Under the pieces are notes generated by a model. The model was not told the origin of the DNA, did not search any database, and saw nothing but the letters and a program-made list of their open reading frames with translations. Source: Flaviaesturariibacter aridisoli (GTDB taxonomy: Bacteria > Bacteroidota > Bacteroidia > Chitinophagales > Chitinophagaceae). Taken from it: a stretch of 64,000 nucleotides of DNA. A program made the translations under genes and the position numbers. Below are positions 58,601 through 64,000 of the stretch, piece after piece; the first letter of the stretch is position 1; each line of letters begins with the position of its first letter. Location of the stretch: positions 186,001 to 250,000 of the forward strand of contig NZ_SKFH01000001.1 of the NCBI RefSeq assembly GCF_004343705.1. The letters are read 5' to 3'.

Positions 58601-60861
58601 CGATCAACGTGTTCCCGAAACCGACGGCCAGCTTCACCGCCGACCGCTTCTCGGCTTGTCTCGGCGACTCGATCCACTTTACCAACAACAGCAGTGGCGC
58701 CACTTCGTACCTCTGGCAGTTCGGCGACGGCAATACGTCTACGCTCACGGCACCCGCGCATGCGTACACGGCCCCGAACACCTACAACGTGAAGCTGATC
58801 GCCTACCGCCTCAATGCGCCGGGGAATGTGTGCTCCGATTCCATCACGGTGCCGGTGCTGGTGGTGGCTTCGCTGCCGGGCGGCATCACGCTCAGCGACT
58901 CGGTGTCGAGCTGCGTGCCGTTTACCGTAACCTTTACCAATCCCAACCTGCCGGCGGCCGTTACTACCTGGAACTTCGGCGACGGCAACAGCGGCACGGG
59001 CAGCCCGGTCAACCACACCTACACACAAGCGGGCACCTACCTGGCCACGCTCACGAGCATCGCTCCGGGTGGCTGTACCTACCTCGCCGAACGCCGTGTG
59101 CGCATCAACGCACCGGCGGGCACATTCAGCTACCCGTCGGGTTACATATGCGGCGGCCGCTCCGTGCGCTTCGATGCTATCGTGTCGGGCACCGATACGC
59201 TCCTCTGGAACTTCGGCGACGGCCACACGCAGGCTACGCTGCAGCCCTTCGCCTTCTACACCTATCCGAACCCGGGCCTCTATGTGCCGTCGGTGACGCT
59301 GGCCTCCAGAGCCGGTTGCCACCTGCTGCTGCCGGGTATTGATACTATTAAAGTAGACCGCATCGTAGCCGGCTATACCGCCACACAAAACCGCATCTGC
59401 GGGTCGACCGATGTAACGTTCCGCGACACTTCGAACGTGTTCTTCGGCATCGACCGCATTGTGTGGGATCTCGGCGACGGCACGGGTGCTACGGGTGCCC
59501 TGGTGCAGCATCGCTATAGCAGCAGCGGCGCGTACAATATCCGCCAGATCGTGTTTTCCAACAGCGGCTGCTCCGATACGGTGCTGCGGGTGCTGAACGT
59601 AACGGTACACAGTATTCCTACGGCTTCGATCACAGCGCCGCCGCTGGCCTGCGCCAATACGACCACGAACCTGCTCGCCAACGTGCAGTCGGTTGACCCG
59701 GTCTCGATTTACGAATGGTCCGTCAACGGGGTGGTGCAGTCTTCGGCCAACCTGTTTGCGCCGAACTTCACCTCACCCGGCACGTACCAGATCCGGCTTG
59801 TTGTGGGTACGGTCAACGGTTGCTTCGACACGGCTACGCTCAGCCTGACGGTGCGCCCCACGCCGGTGGTCACCGCATCTCCCAGCCAGGACCTTTGCCT
59901 CGGAACCTCCACGCAACTGAATGCAACCGGTAACGGCGTGGTGCAATGGAGCTGGGCACCCATACAGGGGCTTAGCTGTACCACCTGCCCCAACCCGCTG
60001 GCAACACCCAACGCCACGACACCCTATATCGTCACCGGCACCAACAGCTTCGGCTGCCCGGGCTACGACACGGTGGTCATCACGATTCACGGACCGGTCC
60101 ACATGACCGTTTCGGACAACGACTCGATCTGCGTCGGTCAGTCGGTGCAGCTGCTGGCGAGCGGCGCGGCCACTTATGTATGGCGCCCCGACCAGTACCT
60201 CGACAACGATTCCATTCCGAACCCCGTGGCTACGCCGCCCGTGACCACGTTGTACCAGGTGGTAGGCTATGACGGGTGGAATTGCTATACCGATACGGCT
60301 TCGGTGCTGGTTGCCGTGGGTGAATACCCCACCGTGAATCTCGGTCCCGACCTCGTGCTGGCCACCGGCACGCAGCGTCCGCTGCTGAGTATGGTGACCA
60401 ACGGTCCCATCCGCAACTGGAGCTGGGCGCCCGCGGCCGACCTCAGCTGCAGCAACTGCCCGCTGCCGACGGCTACCGTACGCAACGACGTGACCTACAC
60501 CGTTCGCGTAACCACCTTCTACGGTTGCAGTGCCACCGACACGCTCGTGATCAAAGCGTTTTGTAAAGACGCGCAGGTGTTCCTGCCCAACGCTTTCAGC
60601 CCCGATGGCGACGGTGTCAACGACGTGTTCCTGGTGCAAGGCAGCGGTATCCTGCGGGTGAAGACCTTCCGGATCTTCAACCGCTGGGGCGAGCTCGTAT
60701 TCGAGAAGAATGAAGTGCCGCCGAACGATCCGCGCTTCGGCTGGGATGGACGCGTGATCGGCCGGCCGCCGGTTCCCGACGTGTATGTGTATACCGTAGA
60801 AGTACTGTGCGAGAATGGCATTCCCTATACTTATAAAGGCAACGTAACGATTTTAAAATGA
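49678..60861 (+). CDS. Giant secreted Ig/PKD-repeat adhesin-like protein with T9SS type-B sorting domain
   Basis: A 3727-residue surface protein. Order: signal peptide (LLLIVVLFFVVTTFGQS); a region to about residue 790 of PKD/Ig-like modules encoded in A+T-richer DNA; about 800-2620, Ig-like modules dominated by seven copies of a roughly 250-residue super-repeat (marker V-K-P-T-P-x-I at nt 52300, 53047, 53791, 54547, 55302, 56059 and 56815); about 2628-3308, PKD modules (WNFGDG, IWDDG, LWQFGDGN); then Ig-like modules and the C-terminal sorting domain (NAFSPDGDGVNDVFLV, FNRWGELVFEK, FGWDGRV, GNVTILK). It resembles SprB-type adhesins used by gliding Bacteroidota and is probably exported by the T9SS with the PorP/SprF protein encoded next. 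Confidence 0.93.
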   Translation: MRRALLLIVVLFFVVTTFGQSRRTGGRGRNARSIQANTISPASPQYCEGGSVVLTGTAAPAGYSYQWKRNTVNLGLNANSLTATQPGSYTLAAFTATDTIRYDTVTVVENPKPTSNFTFTPNNECSSTPVVFSNASVLANAYSWNFGDPNSTSANTSTLASPSHVFVGGYGNTTQSFSVQLIVTSAAACKDTVTKTVTTKQLPDPSIADYTSSRPFTNCSSGGSATTFNLIVDNISSTVGTNTNYHIDWGDNSTPFNSTSLPNTGTSHNYVTQGYFNLVVTVTGQNGCTASKTYSVYNGSNPQVPFSNPGSSIGQCVPFTFSLPALATNNPPGTIYIVTKNDGTPNDTLPSPLPANYLYRHSFENSSCGATGGITPNTFKIVIRAQNACGFSNLTIEPITTNIKPKAKFTISPDTIVCVNSTVTFTNASTDGIEVDNDGICTYTTKRKWLVAPGSVGNNWNIVTGQLGDATQTNNPATWGSNSLGLSFIVPGQYTVSLIVSNGCGNDTISKVICVQSLPTSSFTPNATTLCAPGNVSFSNTSAGLNQCGAYSLSWTISKASGSCVQDSVGNYTFVNGTTSTSLNPVIRFVNEGVYTVQLSITNKCGTSVSSATITISRKPSLSMNVGSSVCEGGTLSPTATILNCQPGTLTYAWAITGGTPVNSSGANPGSITFSPAGAATVSVSVTNACGTTSAQSSVTVKPTPVVTLPANQRFCPDVATGNLNLTSSLSGTTFSWTNTNNSIGLPVSGTVSPINFTTVNSTANTISGTVTVTPTKDGCVGAPQSFVIKVDTKPTAPTVSSPVTYCQNATPSALSATATASHHLIWYTASSGGTGSATAPTPLTGTATTTSYWVSQVNDTTSCEGPRAQIDVNVKPTPAITATPHNPTSCGGNSGSIVISGLANGSYTVSYVRNGSAVSLPAQNASGGSITITGLNAGTYDQIEVTLNSCPSNVVGPFTLSDPSAPAAPNATVNGPICAGANLQLNANTVANATYSWSGPNGFNSTLQNPGITGATIAATGTYSVTVSVAGCASPAGTVNATVNIKPATPTVSAPDVCSGNTLTLTATSGTPGVTYSWTGPGGFTAGGDIATIANAPTTASGTYTVTTTLGSCSSSAQVTPAVKPTPVISAIGNNPTSCGGSNGSIVINGLSAGTYSISYKRNGTSVLLNSVVIGGSSYTIANLNAATYSEIKVTLNGCASNETGPFTLSDPSAPAAPTATAPAAICSGTNLQLNAGTVANATYSWSGPNSFSSTLQNPQVSGASTAASGTYSVTVTVAGCASPAGTVQVTVNPTPVTPTVSAPAVCSGNTLTLTASSSNAVTWSWTGPNSFAANTAIATVPNAATGASGDYTVTATLGTCSSSAVVTATVKPTPAISAVPLDPTTCTGTDGSIVLSGLSTGTYSISYVRNSTLVALASVNVTGTTYTISGLNAGNYDHIKVTLNGCPSNEVGPFTLSDPSAPAAPNATTGGPVCAGNNLQLNASTVANATYTWSGPNAFSNTAQNPLITGATTAATGTYSVTVTVAGCVSAPATVDAVVNPTPAQPTITTNAPVCSGNTLTLSAATTTSGTMAWSWTGPNSYSSGTQNLNFNNATVANSGTYTVTATLGSCPSAPRSLDVTVKPTPVISATLFSNPTNCNSSTGTITLKGLAPNTTYQVSYTRNSGTPSVVPLTSSATGDVVISGLSAGTYDAITVSLDGCPSAPVGPFQLVDPTPPATPVVTNDGPLCSGGSIHLTATSDAGATYSWSGPATYSNNSQNPTINNIAMSAAGNYSVTATVNGCTSATATTTIVVNQTPATPTVSSPSVCSGNTLALSASSATAAVTYAWSGPASFSSALQNPTIDNATAANAGTYTVLVTLGTCTSTGTTDAVVKPTPVISATSANPVNCNTATGSISLSGLTAPGTYTVTYTENASPRTLTNQTPTAAGLLVIQNLASGVYDHIKVSVNGCPSNELGPFSLVDPTPPAVPTAGNSGPVCSGNNLTLNASSATPGVTYSWTGPGSYANNSQNPTINSAGLNDAGTYSVTATLNGCTSAAGSTTVVVNPTPATPVLTIPATCSGSTLSLSATSTTAGVTYSWSGPAGFSSNLQNTTIDNAAAIHSGTYTATATLGPCSANGIGTAIVKPTPAITGTFTNPTDCNSSTGTITLSGLIPGTYTLNYRAAGNPVSVPNLTPAANGTLVIGSLPAGVYDHISVTLDGCPSNEVGPFDLKDPNPPATPVVTNSGPVCSGTDLTLSATTSTAGAVTWSWTGPNGFSNNQQNPLLAAAPMAAAGTYVVTATLNGCTSAAGSSTVQVNLTPQVPTVSIPDACSGNTLSLSASSSTPGVTYTWTGPAGFASALQNPTIGTATAANAGVYTVTVTLGSCTSNATANAVVKPTPAIAGTFSNPTNCNTSTGSISISGLSAGTYTVEYTFNGAPQALSNQTPNASGTITIPALPAGLYQGIRVVLNGCPSNEVGPFDLKDPNPPAAPVVGSNGPLCVGSTLDLTASPLAGGAYNWSGPNGFASTLQNPSISNSTVLNSGTYSVTVTLNNCVSQPASVTVVVNALAAAPAVVSPVEYCQDVAAPSLTAVTSPGATLNWYNTPTGGSALPSAPVPVTATPGTTSWYVSQTSPAGCEGARAEIQVVVRPDADAQFTFAKDTACWPFLLPIRNTSAAVQNGSYNWYANGISFATTTSTSFPGYTLSNPSDEVLIKLVAISAFGCKPDSIEHTFRTLPKPDAQFTASTTTGCGPLAVTFTNTTPLVDTFRYSWNFGNGQVSSSVQPGTIVFASAPTTNDTVYHVLLKAFNECDTTSFGVDITVSSKPKAIFTPDHSTGCSPMRVVFTNTSLGIGNSYEWIWDDGTPNTLSPDRSPVTHIFNTAVQDTFHVKLVASNQCGTDTTSFDIIAAPNPIRLLMAVNGPQQAGCAPHAVQFVNNTVGATGFQWNFGDGNTLSTTGAGTVTHTFLTSGTYNVQLTAFNGCTDTTMTLAINVFPKPTASFTADRFSACLGDSIHFTNNSSGATSYLWQFGDGNTSTLTAPAHAYTAPNTYNVKLIAYRLNAPGNVCSDSITVPVLVVASLPGGITLSDSVSSCVPFTVTFTNPNLPAAVTTWNFGDGNSGTGSPVNHTYTQAGTYLATLTSIAPGGCTYLAERRVRINAPAGTFSYPSGYICGGRSVRFDAIVSGTDTLLWNFGDGHTQATLQPFAFYTYPNPGLYVPSVTLASRAGCHLLLPGIDTIKVDRIVAGYTATQNRICGSTDVTFRDTSNVFFGIDRIVWDLGDGTGATGALVQHRYSSSGAYNIRQIVFSNSGCSDTVLRVLNVTVHSIPTASITAPPLACANTTTNLLANVQSVDPVSIYEWSVNGVVQSSANLFAPNFTSPGTYQIRLVVGTVNGCFDTATLSLTVRPTPVVTASPSQDLCLGTSTQLNATGNGVVQWSWAPIQGLSCTTCPNPLATPNATTPYIVTGTNSFGCPGYDTVVITIHGPVHMTVSDNDSICVGQSVQLLASGAATYVWRPDQYLDNDSIPNPVATPPVTTLYQVVGYDGWNCYTDTASVLVAVGEYPTVNLGPDLVLATGTQRPLLSMVTNGPIRNWSWAPAADLSCSNCPLPTATVRNDVTYTVRVTTFYGCSATDTLVIKAFCKDAQVFLPNAFSPDGDGVNDVFLVQGSGILRVKTFRIFNRWGELVFEKNEVPPNDPRFGWDGRVIGRPPVPDVYVYTVEVLCENGIPYTYKGNVTILK

Positions 60862-60866
60862 GGTGT

Positions 60867-61886
60867 ATGAAAAAGCTCCTGTTGTGTGTAACCGCCACGC
60901 TCGCCCTTGCGGGCGCGAAGGCCCAGGATATCAACTTTTCGCAGTTCTACGAGCTGCCCCTGCTGCGCAATCCGGCGCTGGCCGGCTATTTCCGCGGCGA
61001 CCTGAAAGCCACGGGCGCCTTCCGCAACCAGTGGGGGAGTGTGACCACGCCTTTTCGAACCATGGCGCTGGGCACCGAGATGCGCTTCGGCCTCGGCGGC
61101 TCGGAAAACTACCTGACGCTGGGTACGCAGATCACCAACGACGTGGCGGGCGATTCCAAGCTGAGTCGCACGCAGCTGCTCCCGGCGCTGACCTTTCACA
61201 AATCGCTCAACGAAGACCGCGACGCATACCTGTCGGCGGGCTTTATCGGCGGCTTTGTGCAGCAGCGCTACGATGCGGCCGCGCTCACGTTTTCCGACCA
61301 GTTTGTGAACGGCGCTTATAGTCCTACCAACCCCACGCGGCAGCGCCTGCCCAGCTCCAACGTGACCTACCTCGACGCGGGTGCCGGCATCGCCTACAGC
61401 AGCACGATGGGCTACGACGTGCGCTACTACGCCGGCGCGGCGATCTTTCATTTCAACCAACCGAAGGTGGCCTTCGACGCGGCCAACGACGTACGGCTCA
61501 ACCAGAAGTTCTTTGTCAACGCCGGACTTTCGGCACCCGTGGCCGACCGCAACCGGGTGGTGCTCTACGGCGACTTCTTTATGCAGGGCGGCCACCACCA
61601 GGCGCAGGGCGGCGTGCTCTACCGGCATTTCATGGTGGAGGAAGACGACGACTATGGTGTAAGCTTTTCCTTCGGCGGCTTTTACCGCTGGAACGACGCC
61701 GTGGTGCCCGTGGTGAAGCTCGATTACTACAAGCTCTCCTTCGGCCTTACGTATGATGTGAACGTGAGCAAGCTGGTGAAGGCTTCGCAGATGCGCGGCG
61801 GCTTCGAGCTGACGATGACCTACAGCTCTTTCCTCAATATCCGCAGCAGCTCGGCGAATAAAGTACGGTGCCCGGTGGCGCTGTAA
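60867..61886 (+). CDS. PorP/SprF family type IX secretion membrane protein (paralogue 2)
   Basis: A 339-residue outer-membrane protein. The signal peptide (LLLCVTATLALAGAKA) is followed by QDINFSQFYELPLLRNPALAGYF, identical over most of its length to paralogue 1. Later landmarks are NYLTLGTQITNDVAGDSKLSR, TFHKSLN, AANDVRLNQKFFVNAGLSAP and a barrel ending LTMTYSSFLNIR. It is expected to assist export of the preceding giant protein. The ATG at 60867 was preferred; the ATG at 60858 overlaps the giant's stop in an ATGA and cannot be excluded. Confidence 0.93.
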   Translation: MKKLLLCVTATLALAGAKAQDINFSQFYELPLLRNPALAGYFRGDLKATGAFRNQWGSVTTPFRTMALGTEMRFGLGGSENYLTLGTQITNDVAGDSKLSRTQLLPALTFHKSLNEDRDAYLSAGFIGGFVQQRYDAAALTFSDQFVNGAYSPTNPTRQRLPSSNVTYLDAGAGIAYSSTMGYDVRYYAGAAIFHFNQPKVAFDAANDVRLNQKFFVNAGLSAPVADRNRVVLYGDFFMQGGHHQAQGGVLYRHFMVEEDDDYGVSFSFGGFYRWNDAVVPVVKLDYYKLSFGLTYDVNVSKLVKASQMRGGFELTMTYSSFLNIRSSSANKVRCPVAL

Positions 61887-61888
61887 CG

Positions 61889-62131
61889 GGTTCAAAAGGT
61901 TTAGGAGGTTTAAAGGGTTGAGGACGTTTAGAGTGTTAAAAAGAGTTCCGAAGGCGTTGCGCAAGCGACGCCTTCAGCGTCATTGCGCTGCCGCGCAGCT
62001 GCTTGCGGACGGGTTTCTGCGGAATCGGAAAAGCTTGTACCTTGAGGAGTTTGCTTCACTTCGTTCGCAATGACGACCTACGGCCATCGCTGGCGTCAGC
62101 AACTACAAACCAAAAACTACAAACTACAAAC
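61889..62131. repeat. Cluster of three repeat families after the second porP
   Basis: 9-bp units (AGGTTTAGG, AGGTTTAAA, GGGTTGAGG) at 61889-61945; a CGAAGGCGTTGCGCAAGCG hairpin with the GTCATTGC/GCAATGAC family at about 61951-62080; and a 7-bp ACTACAA repeat at 62101-62131. I see no gene in this stretch. Confidence 0.65.
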
Positions 62132-62135
62132 TGTT

Positions 62136-62591
62136 CTACTGCGTCTTCCGAATCTGCAGTTCCTCCCACGGTGTCGTTCCATCTTTCTCCCGGGTGAATA
62201 CGAGCGAAGGATCTTCCTGCAACACGATCTCGGCGGTTGTATAAATACGGTTGCCCTCGAGAAGGTGGCCGCCGATGGTTCGACCCGCGCTGTCGGCGAT
62301 GGCGATGTGGAGGTGGGAGCCGTTTTTCGACAGCGTGCCGGTAAGGCTGACGATCTCGAAGTGGCCCGCGCCGCCGCTGCCTTCGGGCTGGTTGGCGAAG
62401 CGGATGTGGTAGTCGGTGAGGCTGCCGGCGCAGGTAACGATCCAGCCGGCTTCGATCCCGTTGCGTTCGGCATACGACTGGAGCTCGCGCCTGAGGTCGG
62501 CGCCGGGGCGAAGGCGGAGGGCGTGTGTTTTGTTCATGGCGGAGTGGCAGGAGAGCAGGGGGAGCAGCCCGATGAGCAGGTAGCGTTTCAC
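62136..62591 (-). CDS. PPC/DUF296-domain lipoprotein
   Basis: A 151-residue protein. The GTG at 62591 gives a lipoprotein signal, VKRYLLIGLLPLLSCHS, with the lipobox cysteine at about residue 15, and a TACCTTGA element just upstream. The rest is a PPC (DUF296) domain: HALRLRPGADLRRELQSYAE, GWIVTCAGSLTDYHIRFANQ, FEIVSLTGTLSKNGSHLHIAIADSAGRTIGGHL (quoted in parts), VLQEDPSLVFTREKDG. PPC proteins usually bind DNA as AT-hook partners in plants or are free-standing in bacteria; a lipid-anchored, extracytoplasmic one cannot bind chromosomal DNA. A start at the ATG 62537 would make it cytoplasmic. Confidence 0.72.
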   Translation of the reverse strand: MKRYLLIGLLPLLSCHSAMNKTHALRLRPGADLRRELQSYAERNGIEAGWIVTCAGSLTDYHIRFANQPEGSGGAGHFEIVSLTGTLSKNGSHLHIAIADSAGRTIGGHLLEGNRIYTTAEIVLQEDPSLVFTREKDGTTPWEELQIRKTQ

Positions 62592-62683
62592 CGCGTCAAG
62601 GTAGCGAGAAAAAAAATTCGCGGGGCTGGTTACGTTTACTCCCGCTGCGGGGACCATATCGTATAGCAACAAAAATTACCGTT

Positions 62684-63355
62684 ATGAAATGCCCCTCCCT
62701 CCTGACCGCCCTTTCCTTTGGAATTCTCCTGGCCAGCTGCTCGAAGTCGAAAGAAGACACGAACGGCGCCGCGTCGTTCGACTATCAACTGAAAGCCACC
62801 AATCCCGCGGCTACGCTGGCCCGTGTGCAGGGCGGCACGCTTACCTGGACGGCCGGAACGGCGTCCGCACAGCAGATCAAGTTTGAGGCGAAACGCGCAG
62901 GCAGCGAGGTGGAATACAGCCGCAGCCTGCAGCAGAGCGTGGACCTCTTCGCGGCCGCGCCGGTGTTGGGCAGCATCAGTCTGGAAGCCGGCACCTACGA
63001 CGAGGTGGAGTTCAAAGCCTTCCTTGCACCCAACGGGGCCACGCCCGCCCTCGAGCTGCAGGGGCAGTATGTATCGAACGGCGTCACGACACCCGTGCTG
63101 TTCCGCGCCAACGAGTCGGTGTTGCTCAAAGCCGAAAAGCACAACGTGACCCTCAGCGCCGCTACGGGCTACCAGGCCGTCACCCCGTTGAACCTCTCCC
63201 TGGGCACCTCCAGTATTTCCGGCAGCGCCTTCGACAACGCGGTTCGGAATAACGGCACGATCCTCATCACGGCTTCGGTGAACGGCACGCTGTACAACAG
63301 CATCGTCAACAACCTGCGCAGCAGCAGCCACGGTGAGGCCGGCTTCCATCGCTAA
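62684..63355 (+). CDS. Putative lipoprotein, hypothetical
   Basis: A 223-residue lipoprotein: LLTALSFGILLASCSKSKED with the lipobox cysteine at about residue 19. The mature part is rich in threonine, alanine and short strands, such as LTWTAGTASAQQIKFEAKR and LEAGTYDEVEFKAFL, with alternating hydrophobic positions. The pattern resembles DUF4382-like Bacteroidota lipoproteins (beta sandwich), without certainty. It diverges from the PPC lipoprotein across a 92-bp gap. Confidence 0.6.
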   Translation: MKCPSLLTALSFGILLASCSKSKEDTNGAASFDYQLKATNPAATLARVQGGTLTWTAGTASAQQIKFEAKRAGSEVEYSRSLQQSVDLFAAAPVLGSISLEAGTYDEVEFKAFLAPNGATPALELQGQYVSNGVTTPVLFRANESVLLKAEKHNVTLSAATGYQAVTPLNLSLGTSSISGSAFDNAVRNNGTILITASVNGTLYNSIVNNLRSSSHGEAGFHR

Positions 63356-63452
63356 CCTATGCCCGGCGCGGCTTCCAGCCAAATGCTTTATCTTTACCCG
63401 AACACCCCTGCCTACCGGCGGGGGTGTTGCGGCGAATCGCAACCTTCCGACT

Positions 63453-64000
63453 ATGAAACAGATTTTTCCCTTCCTCCTCCTGCTGCTGGCCTGCTCGCGC
63501 AAGCCCCAGGCCGATACGCCCGCCGCGCCCCTCAGCTACGGCGACTCGGTGCTGTTCCTGCGGCCCGGTACCGGCGAGACCGTCGTGGCGCCTGTAAGCC
63601 CGCAGCCCGGCCGCTATTCGGCCTTTCCCGAAGGACTGGAGATCGACGAGCGCAGCGGCGTCATCAATGTATCGCGCAGCGAGACGGGCCTGCGCTACCG
63701 GGTAGATTATGTGTCGGAAAGCGGCGCCACGGCCAGCACCTACGTGGTGCTTTCGGGCGTCAACTACGTGGACAAGTATTTCAATCTCGCCGCCGGCGAC
63801 AGCGTGCTGCGCCCGGTATACAACGCCGACCCGGCCCGCAGCCTTCCGGCGGGTTCTTTCGATGAAAGCCGCCTGGCAGCAGGACAAGGCTGCGCCGTGG
63901 CCACGGGCAACGGCAGCATCAACCTCGCCAAGACCCTTCGCGACGGCTTCCTGGGTGCCAGTCCGCAAAACGATGCCTGCAAGGAAGTGGAGATCGCCTA
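63453..64000 (+). CDS. Putative lipoprotein (3' end beyond window), hypothetical
   Basis: Read from the sequence: ATG at 63453, then MKQIFPFLLLLLACSRKPQA, a lipoprotein signal with cysteine at residue 14. The frame stays open to the window end (182 codons). The visible part has 'LSYGDSVLFLRPGTGETVV', 'FPEGLEIDERSGVINVSRSE' and 'GVNYVDKYFNLAAGDS', reminiscent of beta-rich surface lipoproteins. The segment 'lsYgdsvlf..pg.g..vvaPvspqpG.Y.afPeGLeId..tGvInvs.SEtGL.YrV.yv' recurs in Bacteroidota lipoproteins of unknown function. A companion lipoprotein gene precedes it by 97 bp. Confidence 0.65.
   Translation, partial: MKQIFPFLLLLLACSRKPQADTPAAPLSYGDSVLFLRPGTGETVVAPVSPQPGRYSAFPEGLEIDERSGVINVSRSETGLRYRVDYVSESGATASTYVVLSGVNYVDKYFNLAAGDSVLRPVYNADPARSLPAGSFDESRLAAGQGCAVATGNGSINLAKTLRDGFLGASPQNDACKEVEIA

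Noticed and set aside
1-64000. Prophage or integrative element
   Set aside because: No integrase, structural phage gene or attachment-site pair seen; the tRNA-Ser 3' end is not duplicated within the window by my reading.

Overview
The window is a stretch of a Bacteroidota chromosome, most likely from the Chitinophagaceae or a close relative. The evidence is a gliding-motility gene (gldG), two PorP/SprF membrane proteins each placed directly behind a large secreted protein with a type IX secretion (T9SS) type-B sorting domain, the MurF-alanine racemase fusion typical of the phylum, DUF3127 and DUF5763 proteins, and promoter elements of the phylum's TAnnTTTG type. The DNA is G+C rich (my impression is a little over 60%), so most long overlapping ORFs are shadows. 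All assignments are from reading; no search was run.

Layout. 0-8 kb: 3' part of gldG, a TerC-type membrane protein, murF-alr, a GyrI-like ligand-binding protein, an XRE regulator with a membrane tail, a secreted retropepsin-like protein and a membrane protein. 8-20 kb: housekeeping (lspA, fumC, an outer-membrane barrel, a large secreted unknown, an NlpC/P60 lipoprotein, a TPR membrane protein, a crotonase and a B12-binding protein, a GT39-like glycosyltransferase, gltX, a polysaccharide deacetylase). 20-26.5 kb: a lipoprotein, tatD, a VIT-like protein, DUF3127, tRNA-Ser(GGA), a GIY-YIG protein, a DoxX-like protein and a di-haem peroxidase-like lipoprotein, with many small repeats between them. 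26.6-28.5 kb: an A+T-richer HNH + Mrr nuclease pair that looks acquired. 28.5-36.6 kb: a 44-residue basic protein, a 21-bp minisatellite, and a set of poorly known genes including two DUF2779 nuclease paralogues and a PD-(D/E)xK-like protein. 36.7-42 kb and 49.7-61.9 kb: two secreted PKD/Ig-repeat giants (1388 and 3727 residues), each followed by its PorP/SprF partner; between them lie gluQ, a cysteine-less DsbA-like protein, a ferredoxin reductase-like enzyme, a DUF3857/transglutaminase protein, a CAP-domain protein and a TMEM175-like channel. 62-64 kb: a PPC/DUF296 lipoprotein and two further lipoproteins, the last cut by the window end.

The most unusual signal is not a gene. A 14-bp palindrome of the form CCGTA-N4-TACGG (usually CCGTAGAAATACGG) recurs at least ten times, in different reading frames and orientations inside unrelated genes, in intergenic DNA, and as the stem-loop of an intrinsic terminator. 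Other non-coding features stand out: a strictly 21-bp-phased minisatellite, a 34-bp tandem array caught between two copies of one compound hairpin downstream of tRNA-Ser, a small element with perfect 29-bp inverted ends, several families of 7-9 bp intergenic repeats, and a palindrome plus T8 directly abutting the lspA start codon.
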